A stretch of DNA of 64,000 nt, taken from the NCBI RefSeq assembly GCF_017744695.1, contig NZ_JAGIAS010000001.1, positions 835,013-899,012 of the forward strand, given 5' to 3'. The DNA comes from Dyadobacter sp. Its GTDB lineage: Bacteria > Bacteroidota > Bacteroidia > Cytophagales > Spirosomataceae. The translations under genes were made by a program, and so were the position numbers. The notes under the pieces are model-generated. The model did no database searches. It had not been told where the DNA came from and saw nothing but the letters and a program-made list of their open reading frames with translations. Below are positions 1 to 9,500 of the stretch, one piece after another; the first letter of the stretch is position 1; the number at the start of each line of letters is the position of its first letter.

Positions 1-237
1 TCGCAGGTTTATGCCAAAACCAAGTTCCCGGTTACGGATATTGTTATACCGCCAAGCAGCAAACTTCGATCGATCCCTTCCGCAAGTACCCTTCACATTG
101 AAGGCACTGCTTTTCTTAACGCAGGAGACAGCATCGAGCTTTATTATGATCAAAGCGCTTCGGGAATGTCATTTTCGGTCAACAGTGTGGATGGCCCCCC
201 TTTTGCGCATTGGTCGGTGCTCAAAATCGCGGACTGA
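1..237 (+). CDS. C1q-like domain protein, C-terminal end (partial)
   Basis: Reading frame 1 is open from the window edge to a TGA at 235-237 and encodes 78 residues. The ORF track missed it because it has no start here and lists a different frame (11..400) instead. The segment LHIEGTAFLNAGDSIELYY followed by a short strand ending HWSVLKI has the pattern of the last strands of a C1q/TNF-like jelly roll: a Gly-rich strand, an 'LNAGD' turn, then alternating hydrophobic residues to the end. Such domains occur in exported Bacteroidota proteins of unknown role. The function of the whole protein cannot be judged because its start lies outside the window. Confidence 0.6.
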   Translation, partial: SQVYAKTKFPVTDIVIPPSSKLRSIPSASTLHIEGTAFLNAGDSIELYYDQSASGMSFSVNSVDGPPFAHWSVLKIAD

Positions 238-239
238 CC

Positions 240-390
240 CGCGAATAAGCAACCCTTTTTACCCTTACCGCCCTGCGCACGCAGGAGCACCTCCGCTTCC
301 TGCGCATTACGCTTACTCCTGCACGCAAGCACCACATGTGCGCCCGCTTCGAAAAGTACTAATGCCCAGCCCGCTCTCCCCGCTCGTCTC
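240..390 (-). pseudogene. Possible short-chain dehydrogenase remnant
   Basis: On the minus strand an open frame reads ALVLFEAGAHVVLACRSKRN and continues AQEAEVLLRAQGGKG. This resembles the first Rossmann beta-alpha-beta unit of short-chain dehydrogenases, just after the glycine-rich loop. The glycine motif itself is corrupted and no downstream SDR motifs (NNAG, YxxxK) follow, since the sequence runs into the end of the C1q-like gene. It is read as a decayed fragment. The match rests on one short stretch and could be chance. Confidence 0.25.
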
Positions 391-450
391 CCATCAATAA
401 CCAGCCTACACCATTAATTCACTTACAAATTTACATACGGCTCAGAGGTA

Positions 451-490
451 TTGCTTTGCATCCAGATAATCCTGTCGCAAAATGTAAATC
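451..490 (+). promoter_or_regulatory. Conserved upstream box of lipoprotein paralog 1
   Basis: TTGCTTTGCA begins 52 bases before the ATG and is followed by CCAG and later by TAAATC. The same boxes stand before the paralog at 1476 (TTGCTTTGCA 51 bases upstream), although the sequence between is not conserved. The TTTG inside the first box resembles the -33 element of Bacteroidota promoters. No clean TAnnTTTG -7 element is visible, so promoter or leader function is an inference. Confidence 0.4.
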
Positions 491-502
491 AGTTCTCACA
501 AG

Positions 503-1225
503 ATGAATGTAGTGCAAAAATTACCATTTAGCCTGTCGCTGGCCTGTTGCATAATGATGAGTGCTTGTTCGCAGGAAGACACCCAGGTCCCACAGCCCCA
601 AACAGAAAAAGTACCCTCAACCGCGAACCTGAAAGTAAATGCAATACCAGTAATGCCTCCCACTGACGGGCCTGCCGGGCTTGGTGTTTATGCAAATGGC
701 TGGTTCAAATTCGTCAACTATAAGCCCGATGACCTTCATGAGCACGCGGCGGGAACTTCCACACTGACGCACGCCTGGGGACACCCTGCTATGCCCTGGC
801 TGAAACCGCTTCCTGAGCCGGTACCGAAAGCGGGAAACTTTTTAACATTCATCAGACATGAAAATGTGCTCGGCGCAGGCATACAAGGCCATTCCCAGGT
901 AAGGACCATTATTAAAAATTTGAAACCAGGGAAGAAATACTCGATATCATTATACGGAGCTTCATCGATCGGAATCGTCAATGGCCTGACTACGCAATAT
1001 GCCGATGCAATCTATATTCTGACCACCGGCACAAACGTAGGCTATGCATATATTGACCTGGCGGGATTAAAGGCGCAATGGAAACACCGCATTTTAACAT
1101 TCCAGGCTACCGGTACTACTGCTACGTTCCTTTTTGGCTGTTTAGGTCCGGGTGGCAGCCTTCCTAAACAATACTATTATTATGGTCATCTCTTTGTCGA
1201 TCTAGACTCGTTACAGGAGATTTGA
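503..1225 (+). CDS. Lipoprotein of unknown function, paralog 1
   Basis: A 240-residue protein with a lipoprotein signal peptide: a short basic start, a hydrophobic core and a lipobox ending MMSACSQ, so Cys22 would be lipidated and the protein exported to an outer or inner membrane. The mature part opens with a Pro/Gln-rich linker, then a globular region with NGWFKFVNYKPDDLHEH, AAGTST and a PGKKYSISLYG strand-turn. The gene 1476..2234 is a clear paralog (shared signal peptide, PDDL..(H/Y)AAGTST, W.KPL, LK.GKKY). I do not recognise a named family. The alternating hydrophobic pattern suggests an all-beta fold. Spacing from the preceding partial gene suggests its own promoter. Confidence 0.8.
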   Translation: MNVVQKLPFSLSLACCIMMSACSQEDTQVPQPQTEKVPSTANLKVNAIPVMPPTDGPAGLGVYANGWFKFVNYKPDDLHEHAAGTSTLTHAWGHPAMPWLKPLPEPVPKAGNFLTFIRHENVLGAGIQGHSQVRTIIKNLKPGKKYSISLYGASSIGIVNGLTTQYADAIYILTTGTNVGYAYIDLAGLKAQWKHRILTFQATGTTATFLFGCLGPGGSLPKQYYYYGHLFVDLDSLQEI

Positions 1226-1424
1226 TTCTTCAACATAACCGCATAGTTGAGTTCCAGGAATAATCACATATATGAAGTCGCAAACCAAAGTAATGTTACA
1301 TATCCTGCTGCTCCGGCAATTTTATTTCTACGGTTTGTAATCAATACAAAAAAGCCTTCTACCAGAGAAGTAACCACGCATTACCGTTGATTCATTTCTC
1401 ACATTCTCTTCTAATTTAACCGTG

Positions 1425-1464
1425 TTGCTTTGCAGCCAGTTAGAATCTTTTTTTCACGTAAATC
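1425..1464 (+). promoter_or_regulatory. Conserved upstream box of lipoprotein paralog 2
   Basis: TTGCTTTGCA, CCAG and TAAATC recur here in the same order and nearly the same distance from the start codon as before the first paralog. Conservation of these boxes in otherwise diverged leaders suggests the regulatory region was duplicated with the gene and is kept by selection. The rest of the 250-base gap from 1226 shows only a 22-codon ORF (1272-1340) with no supporting features. Confidence 0.4.
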
Positions 1465-1475
1465 AATTTTCAAAA

Positions 1476-2234
1476 ATGAATTTAGTACAAAAATTACCAT
1501 TAGGTTTGGCGCTGGCGACTTGCATAATGATGAGTAGCTGCTCGCAAGAGGATGTGGCGCAGCCACAAAAAAACAAAATGGAAAACGGTTTTAGCAGCGA
1601 ACGCGGAGGAGGGCCTTTGCAGGGAGTTCCTCAAATTCCAGCCACTGACGCTTCTCCGGGGCACAACGTATTCGCGACAGGATGGATAAGAGCCATTAAT
1701 GCCAGCCCTGACGATTTGGAACTATACGCAGCAGGAACCTCAACTAAAACTCACTTATGGGGTGATCAGAGTTACCCATGGACAAAACCGCTACTTCAAC
1801 CATCAGGTTACAATAGCAATAAAACGAACAATTTTGTCACTATCATGGCGCAAAGTAAGGTCATCAACGGATCCGCAACAAATTCAAAAGCTATTTCAAA
1901 AATCAAAAATTTAAAGGTCGGCAAAAAGTATGCAGTGACCATCTCCGTGGCTAGTACTGTTTACCTCAGGAATGGAGAACCTACTCAATACGCACCCGCT
2001 GCTATGATTCAAATTCCTGGAACCATAGGCGTCAATTGGGGAATAACAAAGTTTGATCTGAATGGGAAACAGGCGGAATGGGTCACCAAAACGATTGTTT
2101 TTGAGGCACAGGACATCGAGGCGCAAGTATTTTTTGCCAGCTATTTTGACGAGCAATACACTGATTCTCATGACAAGTATCTTACCTACATGCATGCCTT
2201 TGTAGCTGAAAATGCAATAGTCGAAATACCTTAA
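1476..2234 (+). CDS. Lipoprotein of unknown function, paralog 2
   Basis: The listed ORF begins at 1422, but the ATG at 1476 starts MNLVQKLPLGLALATCIMMSSCSQ, which aligns residue for residue with the signal peptide of the first paralog, so 1476 is chosen (252 residues). The lipobox is MMSSC. The mature protein has a Lys/Gln-rich linker, a glycine-rich stretch, then ATGWIRAINASPDDLELYAAGTST and LKVGKKYAVTISVAS, matching paralog 1. Tandem duplication followed by divergence is the simplest reading. Function is unknown. The gene ends just before a strong hairpin terminator. Confidence 0.8.
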   Translation: MNLVQKLPLGLALATCIMMSSCSQEDVAQPQKNKMENGFSSERGGGPLQGVPQIPATDASPGHNVFATGWIRAINASPDDLELYAAGTSTKTHLWGDQSYPWTKPLLQPSGYNSNKTNNFVTIMAQSKVINGSATNSKAISKIKNLKVGKKYAVTISVASTVYLRNGEPTQYAPAAMIQIPGTIGVNWGITKFDLNGKQAEWVTKTIVFEAQDIEAQVFFASYFDEQYTDSHDKYLTYMHAFVAENAIVEIP

Positions 2235-2259
2235 AATATCTTTGAAGTAAGAAGTAGTC

Positions 2260-2286
2260 CTGAGCAGGCCAATTTGGCCTGCTCAG
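2260..2286. terminator. Perfect-stem intrinsic terminator between convergent genes
   Basis: CTGAGCAGGCCAA and TTGGCCTGCTCAG form a perfect 13-bp stem around a single T (in practice a loop of a few bases), followed by TTTG. It sits 25 bases after the stop of the second lipoprotein gene and 15 bases beyond the end of the convergent CMD-family gene, so it can serve both directions, although U-tracts are short. Confidence 0.8.
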
Positions 2287-2301
2287 TTTGCTTAATACTC
2301 A

Positions 2302-2853
2302 TCACTCGTACCCGCGTACCGCCGAATACCCGTTCGCAATCACATTCACGGCCCTGGCGCGGTACACGTCCGGATCGGTTGGCGCGGTGGTGGCAAGGCC
2401 GTCGACATACCGGTTGAACATGCAGAACGCCGCGGCGATGAGGACGGTGTCGTGGATCTGCCGGTCGTCGGCACCGTGCTCGCGCGCCCGGGCGATTTGC
2501 TCAGCGGTAACGTGCTTCCCTCCGCGCTGAACACTGCCCGCGATCGACAACAACGCTTTCATCCGCTCAGACAGATCCGTCTCCGTAAAATTCTCCTTAA
2601 CACTTTTGACAAACGACCAGTCCTCGTCTTCCAGATAAGCGCTGGCAATGGCGCCATGGATGGTTTGGCAAAAAAAGCAATCGTTCTGCGATGAAACGTA
2701 AGTACCGATCAGCTCGCGTTCACCGCGACTTAATCCTTCGTCGGAACACATCAGCGCGTTGGCTAATGCATTCATCGGCGCTGCGGTGTGAGGACTAAAA
2801 CGCATCGGGCCCAGGATGCCCGGAAAACCTTTCTCAAATTCGATATGTGGCAT
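2302..2853 (-). CDS. Carboxymuconolactone decarboxylase / AhpD-like peroxidase-related protein
   Basis: A 183-residue all-helical protein of the CMD/AhpD family. The thiol pair CFFC sits in SSQNDCFFCQTIHGA, the family's catalytic signature (Cys-x-x-Cys with a following His), and the later NRYVDGLAT is typical of the 'peroxidase-related enzyme' subgroup. Members reduce peroxides or act in alkylhydroperoxidase systems in the cytoplasm; the substrate of this subgroup is not established. It is transcribed from the same strand as the MetE-like gene but separated from it by a 205-bp repeat element. Confidence 0.85.
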   Translation of the reverse strand: MPHIEFEKGFPGILGPMRFSPHTAAPMNALANALMCSDEGLSRGERELIGTYVSSQNDCFFCQTIHGAIASAYLEDEDWSFVKSVKENFTETDLSERMKALLSIAGSVQRGGKHVTAEQIARAREHGADDRQIHDTVLIAAAFCMFNRYVDGLATTAPTDPDVYRARAVNVIANGYSAVRGYE

Positions 2854-3058
2854 TGGTAGAAGTTAATGAGTGAATGAAAGGTCAGATTTGGTCAGTGTTG
2901 TCAAGTATTGTCAAGTATTGTCAGGTGTGGTCAGCAATAGTCAGGCATGGTTAGATATGTTCAGGAATAGTCAGACATAGAGTCAAATCAGTATCTAACA
3001 ATAATTGACAATACTTGACTACACCTGACAATACTTGACTACACATGACAATCGAAGA
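2854..3058. repeat. Phased 10-bp degenerate repeats with inverted second arm
   Basis: The whole gap between two minus-strand genes is repetitive. From about 2881 at least ten units follow one another every 10 bases (TCAAGTATTG, TCAAGTATTG, TCAGGTGTGG, TCAGCAATAG, TCAGGCATGG and so on). From about 3003 some six units appear in reverse complement (CAATACTTGA, CTACACCTGA). The two arms can pair into a long imperfect hairpin. It begins with a GAGTGAATG-type unit whose complement recurs at 30.9 kb. No ORF is present. Confidence 0.85.
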
Positions 3059-4120
3059 TTAAAGCCTCGCTTCCGCCAGCTTCGTACCTTCTACCCGCGC
3101 GCGGATCTTTTCGAATGCAATCTCTCGCGCTGTTGAAACGTCGTCGGCAAAGGGAGAAAAGCCGCAATCGTCGGTAGATCCGAGCTGATTGAGCGGGATG
3201 TATTCGGCGGCTTGCAGCAGTAGGTCCCGGATTTCTCCCGGCGTTTCGATCCTGGGGTTCAGAACATCCGTTACACCGAGAAAAACACGTTGCCCTGGCC
3301 TGATATTCTGCCGCATCGATTCCAGAACCGACACTTTGTCCTTCTCCCCGGCATATTCGAGGTAAAAGTTACCCGCATTCAATTGGAAAAAGAGCGGTAG
3401 CAAATCCTGGTAAGGTACATCTGCGCTGTGCGTGGAGTCATGGTCGCCACCCGGGCAGGTATGGATACCTATGCGGCTCCGTTCTTCGGCCGTAAAACGA
3501 TCGAGAACCTGGTTATTAAGCGAAATAAACTGTTGCAAGAGTCCCTGGCTGGGATCCAGTTTGAGGGCTAGCCTGGCTTCGGTGAAATCGATCTGAACAT
3601 TGTAAGCGTGCTCGCTCAGGCATTTACGGATATCGGCTTCCACCTGATCGAGCAAATCGGCGATAAACTGGCTTTGCGGATAACCGTCGATGCCGGCTGC
3701 CGGGTATAACAAACTCATCGCCGATGCCGAAATAACGGCCTGCTTTACCGGCAATGCGGTATGCTTGCGTGCTTCCCGAAGATAGTCCACCGCGAAATTG
3801 CGGTAACGGAACGGTCCGGACGTCAATACCGGAAGCTGCCGCGTATGCCCATCCTCGAACGGGATCACTACTCCACCGCCATCGAGGTTCAATGCGCCGT
3901 GGATCGGATAGGTAGCGAAGCTGGGCTTACTCTGCTCGCCGTCGGAGATAACCGGCGAACCGGTTCCCTCCAGGGATATGATGGTTTCGCGGGTGGCCTG
4001 CGAAAACAGCCGGGCGAGGTCGTCGGAGGAAATTTCTGCTTTGGTATAAGCCTGCATAGCCTGTTGCAGGTAAGCGGGGCGCGGAATGCTTCCGATCGGC
4101 TCGGTAGGAATATTTGCCAT
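3059..4120 (-). CDS. Cobalamin-independent methionine synthase C-terminal-like protein
   Basis: The start is set at the ATG at 4120 (MANIPTEPIGSIPRP), since the family begins with a 'T..xGS.PRP' strand and the longer ORF adds unrelated residues. The 353-residue product is a UROD/MetE-like TIM barrel: VISDGEQSK near the N-terminus, a HTCPGGDHDSTHS segment supplying His and Cys, FYLEYAGE supplying Glu, and DDCGFSP supplying the last Cys. These are the four zinc ligands expected in MetE-type methyltransferases. It is about half the size of true MetE and lacks the N-terminal barrel, so it belongs to the 'MetE C-terminal only' group, whose methyl donor is usually unknown. No cobalamin riboswitch is seen. 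Confidence 0.85.
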   Translation of the reverse strand: MANIPTEPIGSIPRPAYLQQAMQAYTKAEISSDDLARLFSQATRETIISLEGTGSPVISDGEQSKPSFATYPIHGALNLDGGGVVIPFEDGHTRQLPVLTSGPFRYRNFAVDYLREARKHTALPVKQAVISASAMSLLYPAAGIDGYPQSQFIADLLDQVEADIRKCLSEHAYNVQIDFTEARLALKLDPSQGLLQQFISLNNQVLDRFTAEERSRIGIHTCPGGDHDSTHSADVPYQDLLPLFFQLNAGNFYLEYAGEKDKVSVLESMRQNIRPGQRVFLGVTDVLNPRIETPGEIRDLLLQAAEYIPLNQLGSTDDCGFSPFADDVSTAREIAFEKIRARVEGTKLAEARL

Positions 4121-4217
4121 TTTTTGAAATGATAGGGTGAATAAATAGGGTACACATGCATGTACGCGCACACTGCCAGGCACGTGTGGTCCCGCAGTGG
4201 CAATGCACTAAAGTATA

Positions 4218-4610
4218 TTACCCGATCATTTCCGGTGGAGGGGTGGCGCGGTTGAATACGCCGGCCACCAGATCATAAAATGGTTCTACAAAACAGACTG
4301 TCCCGTGAAGAAGGGCCTTCACTCCTACCCACTCTCCCTGGGTGTCAGTGCCAGGCAAATAGGTTTTCGCTAAATCCCCCAACGTTTTCAACACGCTTCC
4401 CAGCGGCGTGAGCGGCGTTTTGGCAAGCTGCATTTCCTGCACGCGCTCCGACAATTCCGCAAACCGGTGCCAGGCAGATGCTTCGGTCTGTAATGTTTCG
4501 TTTCGCTCAGTCGTCCCGGCCATTTTGCCCGCAAAAAGCACGGCTACTGACCACCCCAGCGAATGGGACAGCAGCAGTATTAGCAAGCCGAGGCTGACAA
4601 ACGTTTTCAT
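4218..4610 (-). CDS. Small exported or membrane protein of unknown function
   Basis: About 130 residues from the ATG at 4610 (MKTFVSLGLLILLLSHSLG); the upstream TTG in the ORF track is less likely. The N-terminal 30 residues form one hydrophobic segment that could be a signal peptide or membrane anchor. The rest is amphipathic and largely helical (HRFAELSERVQEMQ). A later short hydrophobic stretch (LLHGTVCFVEPFYDLVAGVF) may be a second membrane contact. No family is recognised. Confidence 0.6.
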   Translation of the reverse strand: MKTFVSLGLLILLLSHSLGWSVAVLFAGKMAGTTERNETLQTEASAWHRFAELSERVQEMQLAKTPLTPLGSVLKTLGDLAKTYLPGTDTQGEWVGVKALLHGTVCFVEPFYDLVAGVFNRATPPPEMIG

Positions 4611-4870
4611 AAACAAGGAGATCTAGCTTAAATCTACAAGAATGCCGTGTTATTCCTTGTAGCAATTATTTATTTTATCTCAACAAATCATCAAAAAATA
4701 CCTTTTTACGCCCAACATTTTGCGAAGTATTGCTGATCGGGGCCATGGTCACAAACTAATTCTATAAAAAACTTCTATGTAACCGTCAATGATTAGTATT
4801 AAATTTACCAGGGTAAACCCTTTATTCGCTGATCAACAAGCTGCCGCAATCGACTTCGGCGTACTGAACC

Positions 4871-6583
4871 ATGAACCGCTTCTTCTCTATCCTGTTCTCA
4901 CTGGCATTGATGGCGTCAAATGCGGGCAACGCCTACGCTCAATGGGAACATTTACTGCATAAAACCTATCGTCAGCGTTTCGAAAGCCTTAATGATATCT
5001 ACATCCAGATACTGAATGACCGCGACACGACGTCCGCATTCGCTTCGCTCACGTCAATGAGGAATTTTGCAACCCTGCACCACGATAGCGATCTGGAACT
5101 CGAAGTCGACCTGCTCAAAGCGTATTATCTTACATTCTGGCACAAAAGTCAGACTGTGCGCATTACGGGCATGCTGCAAGATCTCTCGGAAAGAGCCGTG
5201 GCTCAGGACAATATCGAGATCAACGCACGGGCGCATAAGGTGCTGGGCGACTACTATTGGGCGGATGTAAAGAACTACGAGCTCGCGTTCGAAACTTTTA
5301 TCAAGCAGGAAGCGCTGCTGAACAAAGTCAACACAGACGAATTGCCTGATAAAACCTATCACCTGACGAACATTGCACACGCCTACCACAATTTTTCGGA
5401 TTACAAAAAGGCATTGTCGCTTTTCAGGCAGGTGTTAACCCTGAAATTCAATCCGGACATGCATGCGGGGCACAATTCCGCGCTTCACACGATTGGGGTC
5501 ATTTTCCGCCAGCAGGGCAATCTCGATTCGTCCGACCATTATTTCAGACGGGTGATCCGCAGGGAAGCGGAAGGTAACTATCAGTTTTGGGCGGCCATCG
5601 CGAAAGGCGGACTCGGAGAAAACGCCTATATACGAGGTAATTATACGGAAGCCTTACCGCTATTACAGGCCAATATCGACGAGGCAGTGGTACAAAAAGA
5701 CTTCGGCCTGGCTGCCGAATCGCTCATCATCCAGGCCAATATTTACCTGAAAAGCAACGCATTAGACAAAGCCGAACAACTTGCCTTGCTTGCCCGGCGG
5801 TATCTGACCTCCCCCAACCCCGACCGCTATCGGCATTTCCAGGACCTCTACCCGATCTTCGTGAAAGTTTATGCGGCACGTGGCAATGCCAAACTCGCCG
5901 GTGCGTACCTCGATTCGGCATTACTTGCCCGCGACAGCCTGACCAACAAATACAATGCAAAACTTCTGATGCGCGCGCACCAGAAGATCGATATACAGGA
6001 GCACCGTTCGGAAATGGAGAAGGCCGACTCGGAAAAGAAGCTCAAAACCATCGAGCGAAACCTGTCGCTCGCACTGATGCTGATCGTCGCGGTAGGTTCG
6101 GTGTATATTTATAGCAATCAGCGCAAAAGGCACCGGCAAGCGCAGCATTTAAAAGAACTGAAAATCAAACAAAAAGAACAGGAACTCGAAAACGCGACTT
6201 TACAGCTGAACGATTTTGCCCGTAATATTTCAGAGAAAAGCAGGCAGATAGAATTACTGGAAAACAAACAGGGCCCCGATGCCGAGGCCCTGTCGCAATT
6301 GCGTAAAAGTACGATCCTGACACAGGAGGATTGGGATTATTTCAAAAAGCTCTTCGGCAAAGTTCACGGCGATTACCTCCATCGGCTGCGCGAGAAGTTC
6401 CCCGACCTCACCCAGGGTGAAATGCGCTTTATTGCGCTCTCCAAACTGGGTTTAGGTTACCAGGAAATGTCGGCGACGCTGGGTATCAGCAGCCATGCAG
6501 TGCGTACGACCAAATACAGGCTGCTGAAAAAAATCGACGTTCCCGACGACCGCAGTCTGGAAGAGGTAGTGATGCATATCTAA
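4871..6583 (+). CDS. TPR membrane sensor protein with C-terminal LuxR-type HTH
   Basis: A 570-residue protein with a signal peptide (MNRFFSILFSLALMASNAGNAYA), a periplasmic array of TPR-like helix pairs over roughly residues 60-370, a transmembrane helix near 395-412 (NLSLALMLIVAVGSVYIYS), a coiled coil (KQKEQELENATLQLN) and a C-terminal HTH with LTQGEMRFIALSKLGLGYQEMSATLGIS..AVRTTKYRL. The last part is the LuxR-type recognition helix region common at the end of Bacteroidota TPR regulators. The layout suggests a one-component sensor that binds a signal outside and DNA inside. It ends 1 base from the convergent beta-helix gene; its target genes are unknown. Confidence 0.85.
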   Translation: MNRFFSILFSLALMASNAGNAYAQWEHLLHKTYRQRFESLNDIYIQILNDRDTTSAFASLTSMRNFATLHHDSDLELEVDLLKAYYLTFWHKSQTVRITGMLQDLSERAVAQDNIEINARAHKVLGDYYWADVKNYELAFETFIKQEALLNKVNTDELPDKTYHLTNIAHAYHNFSDYKKALSLFRQVLTLKFNPDMHAGHNSALHTIGVIFRQQGNLDSSDHYFRRVIRREAEGNYQFWAAIAKGGLGENAYIRGNYTEALPLLQANIDEAVVQKDFGLAAESLIIQANIYLKSNALDKAEQLALLARRYLTSPNPDRYRHFQDLYPIFVKVYAARGNAKLAGAYLDSALLARDSLTNKYNAKLLMRAHQKIDIQEHRSEMEKADSEKKLKTIERNLSLALMLIVAVGSVYIYSNQRKRHRQAQHLKELKIKQKEQELENATLQLNDFARNISEKSRQIELLENKQGPDAEALSQLRKSTILTQEDWDYFKKLFGKVHGDYLHRLREKFPDLTQGEMRFIALSKLGLGYQEMSATLGISSHAVRTTKYRLLKKIDVPDDRSLEEVVMHI

Positions 6584-6584
6584 C

Positions 6585-9500
6585 CTATTCGATCGCTACT
6601 TTTTGGCTTTGAATACCCGCATTGTCTTGTACGCGCAGGAGGTAAATGCCCTTAGGCAAATCGCCGACGGGTAGATCGGCTTCTCCATTGGTCAGTTTTC
6701 GGCGTGCAACGACTGTACCCTGCGCATTCAGCAGTTCCGCATTGCCTGTAAGCCGATTCGCCGCGACGGTTTCGACTTGCAGAACGGTGCTCGCCGGATT
6801 AGGATAAACCCGCATTCGAACGACCTCTCCCTGCTTCACGGCCGCAATCTGGCTGTAAGCGAATGAACCGTCTAGATCGATCATTTTCAGCCGATAGTAA
6901 TTCGCCCCCGCGAGTGGTCGATAGTCGGTGGCAGCATAGCGGTGCCCACCGCTGCCATATGCCCGGGGTTGATCGGGCAACACTTCCCAACGGCGCGCAT
7001 CCGCACTGCGGTGTATTTCAAAATGGCTTGTATTCACCTCTTCGGCCGTCAGCCATTCGAGTTGAGTGGTATTTTCCACCGCTTTTCCGGAAAAGCTGAC
7101 CAATTTCAAGGGTAACGGATCGGCATTACTCACAAAGAACCCGCTGAAACCGGTTACATCGAAACTGACCTCCCAGCGGCTCAGGTTTTCATTCCAGACA
7201 ATGTCGTTGTCGTCGGGGTTGATCGTCGTGGTATCGCCGCTGTAAGTGCCGGGTTGTCCGGTCGCGCTTGTACCGTGGAACTGGATTACCAGGATATTAG
7301 CCTTGCCCGTACCATCGAAGGCCGATGTTGGGAGCTTCGCGCCGCTCCCGCTGGCATTGAATGCGTCAAATTCGGATTGGGTAAAAAACAATTTGATACG
7401 CGCCGTTGCATTATCCGCATTACTGGAAGGGAGTATTTCGTAGTGCCGCTGCACAAATCTTAACGGACCTGCCGTGATCACACCTGCATCCACAAACGCC
7501 TTGGCATACACATTCCCGCTCACCGGCGTGGCGCCCGCAGGCGTCACCTGCGTAATGACCCGACAGCCTGAGACCAGGAAACCGGTGGTACTACCTGCTG
7601 TGATCGATTGCAAAACATTATCCCCGTTTTCGGACAGGCTACTGCCGTCGCGGTACGACTGCTGCTCATAGGCACCGATATCGGTCGCTGCATCGAAAAC
7701 CCTGGGTCGAAGGGTAACGTCGGTTGCGGGAAGCCCGCCCGGGTCTATCCCCGCATTGATCGCCGGACTGCAGGGCAATGGTCTCAGGCCATCGTCAGCC
7801 GTCATCCATTTGTTATCCGCACCATCGGGGTCGTTCTGGTCTGCGAAAAGAATATCCGAACTGAGGTTACCGGGTCCCGCGTGCCCATCCTGTACCAGCG
7901 TGTAGAATACCCCCGGCGTCGCACCCAGGTCAAATATGCCGGCGCCTTGCGGGCTGTTGTTGCCCCATATGGCGTTATTACCAAAAATCGGACGGGACAG
8001 CAGATAGTTGAAAACACCACCACCTTGCACTGTTGCGGAATTACGTGCGACGGTGCAGTTCAGAAAAGTCGCCCCTGTGTTATATCCATTGAAAATACCG
8101 CCGCCGCTGCCATTCGTGGCCGAGTTGTCGCTGATGATGCAATTACGGAATCCCGGGGCGATGCCCTCGCCGGCCAGCATCAGGCCTGCTCCCTGGCCGG
8201 CTGTATTGCCTGCGATAACACAGTTGGAAATCACCGCGGAGGAAAGGTACATCACCATCCCGGCACCTTCCGTTGCGGGAATGGATACGCCGCGTATGGT
8301 AGGGCTGATGCCTGTGCCATTGGCATTCCCGTCGCGGACAACAAAGCCGTCCAGTTGAGCACCAGGGCCGTTATTAACCGACACAACCGTGTGATAGGAA
8401 TTATCGGAATTGTCTCCCGAACCGAGGTTACCGGAAAGGATTGTCTGATTGGCACCCGGATTGCGTTGCGACAGTGCTGTTTCAGTCCCGGCAAATCCGC
8501 CGTAAATAGCCAGATTGTCGAGCAGGTAAAATGCATAATGCCGTACGCCGAAAAGCACCTGGTTATAAGGTGTACTCGTCGGAACGTAGGTTCCGGCTTT
8601 CACCCAGATTTCGGTAATGCCCGAACAGCCCGACGCCGCATTCAATGCTGCGCTCAGGCTGCCGATGGCGTCGTCCCATCCCGAACCTTCTCCCAAGGCA
8701 CCTGCCGCCACGTACAACCGGCCGGCAATGACATTCAATGTTGCGCTGTTCGAGGTAGTATTACCGCACGAGTTGGTCACCTTCACTTTAAACTGGTTGC
8801 TGTGATCGCCGGCTGCAACGTTGAACACCGTCAAAGTCGCCGTCTTCGTTCCGCCGTATTTACCGTCGTCGGAAAGCGGCGTATCACCGCGGTACCATTG
8901 ATATGAAGGGGTTTCAAAACTGTTGGCAGTTACACTAAACGCAATTGAGGCGGAGCCGGCGCAGGTAACGACTTTAACAGGATGCGTCGCGATCCCCGGG
9001 GGCATTCCGGTCACAATAGCCGTCCGCGCGTTAGGATCGGTAATCGTCAGGTAACCCGCCATTACATTGACGCTCCCGTTTCCGACGCCGTTGCTGGTAT
9101 AAATGGCCGTCGCCTTTCCATTAGCCTGAATACTGCTTTGCGCGGAAGAAATACTACCATTTTCGGCGCTGAAACTGACAGACAAGCCTATCAAAACGCC
9201 TAGGTCACTTACTGCCAGCGCATTACCCGCCGAATTGGTCAGAAAGCTGGCGGCCACCGCTGTTTGCATTTGCGAACCGGCACAAAGGGAAGCGTTCGTC
9301 ACAACCGGTTTCAACACCAGCCATGGGCTCGTGGCCAGCGTCCCGCCGCCTACGGTCCCGATTATCCGCGCACGCTCGCCGCACGTCCCATCGGCTTGCG
9401 GATTGGTGTTGCAACCCCACCAGTTGTTGGTCGCCGTGACGGCACCATCACCGAACTTCCTGATCGACAGCGCCTCTTTGACGCCGGCGTCAATAGTGTT

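Noticed and set aside
2881-3055. CRISPR array
   Set aside because: Units are 10 bases, adjacent and degenerate, with no spacers and no cas genes.
3059-4120. Full-length methionine synthase metE
   Set aside because: Only the zinc-binding C-terminal barrel is present (353 residues against about 750), so it is a MetE-like protein, not MetE.
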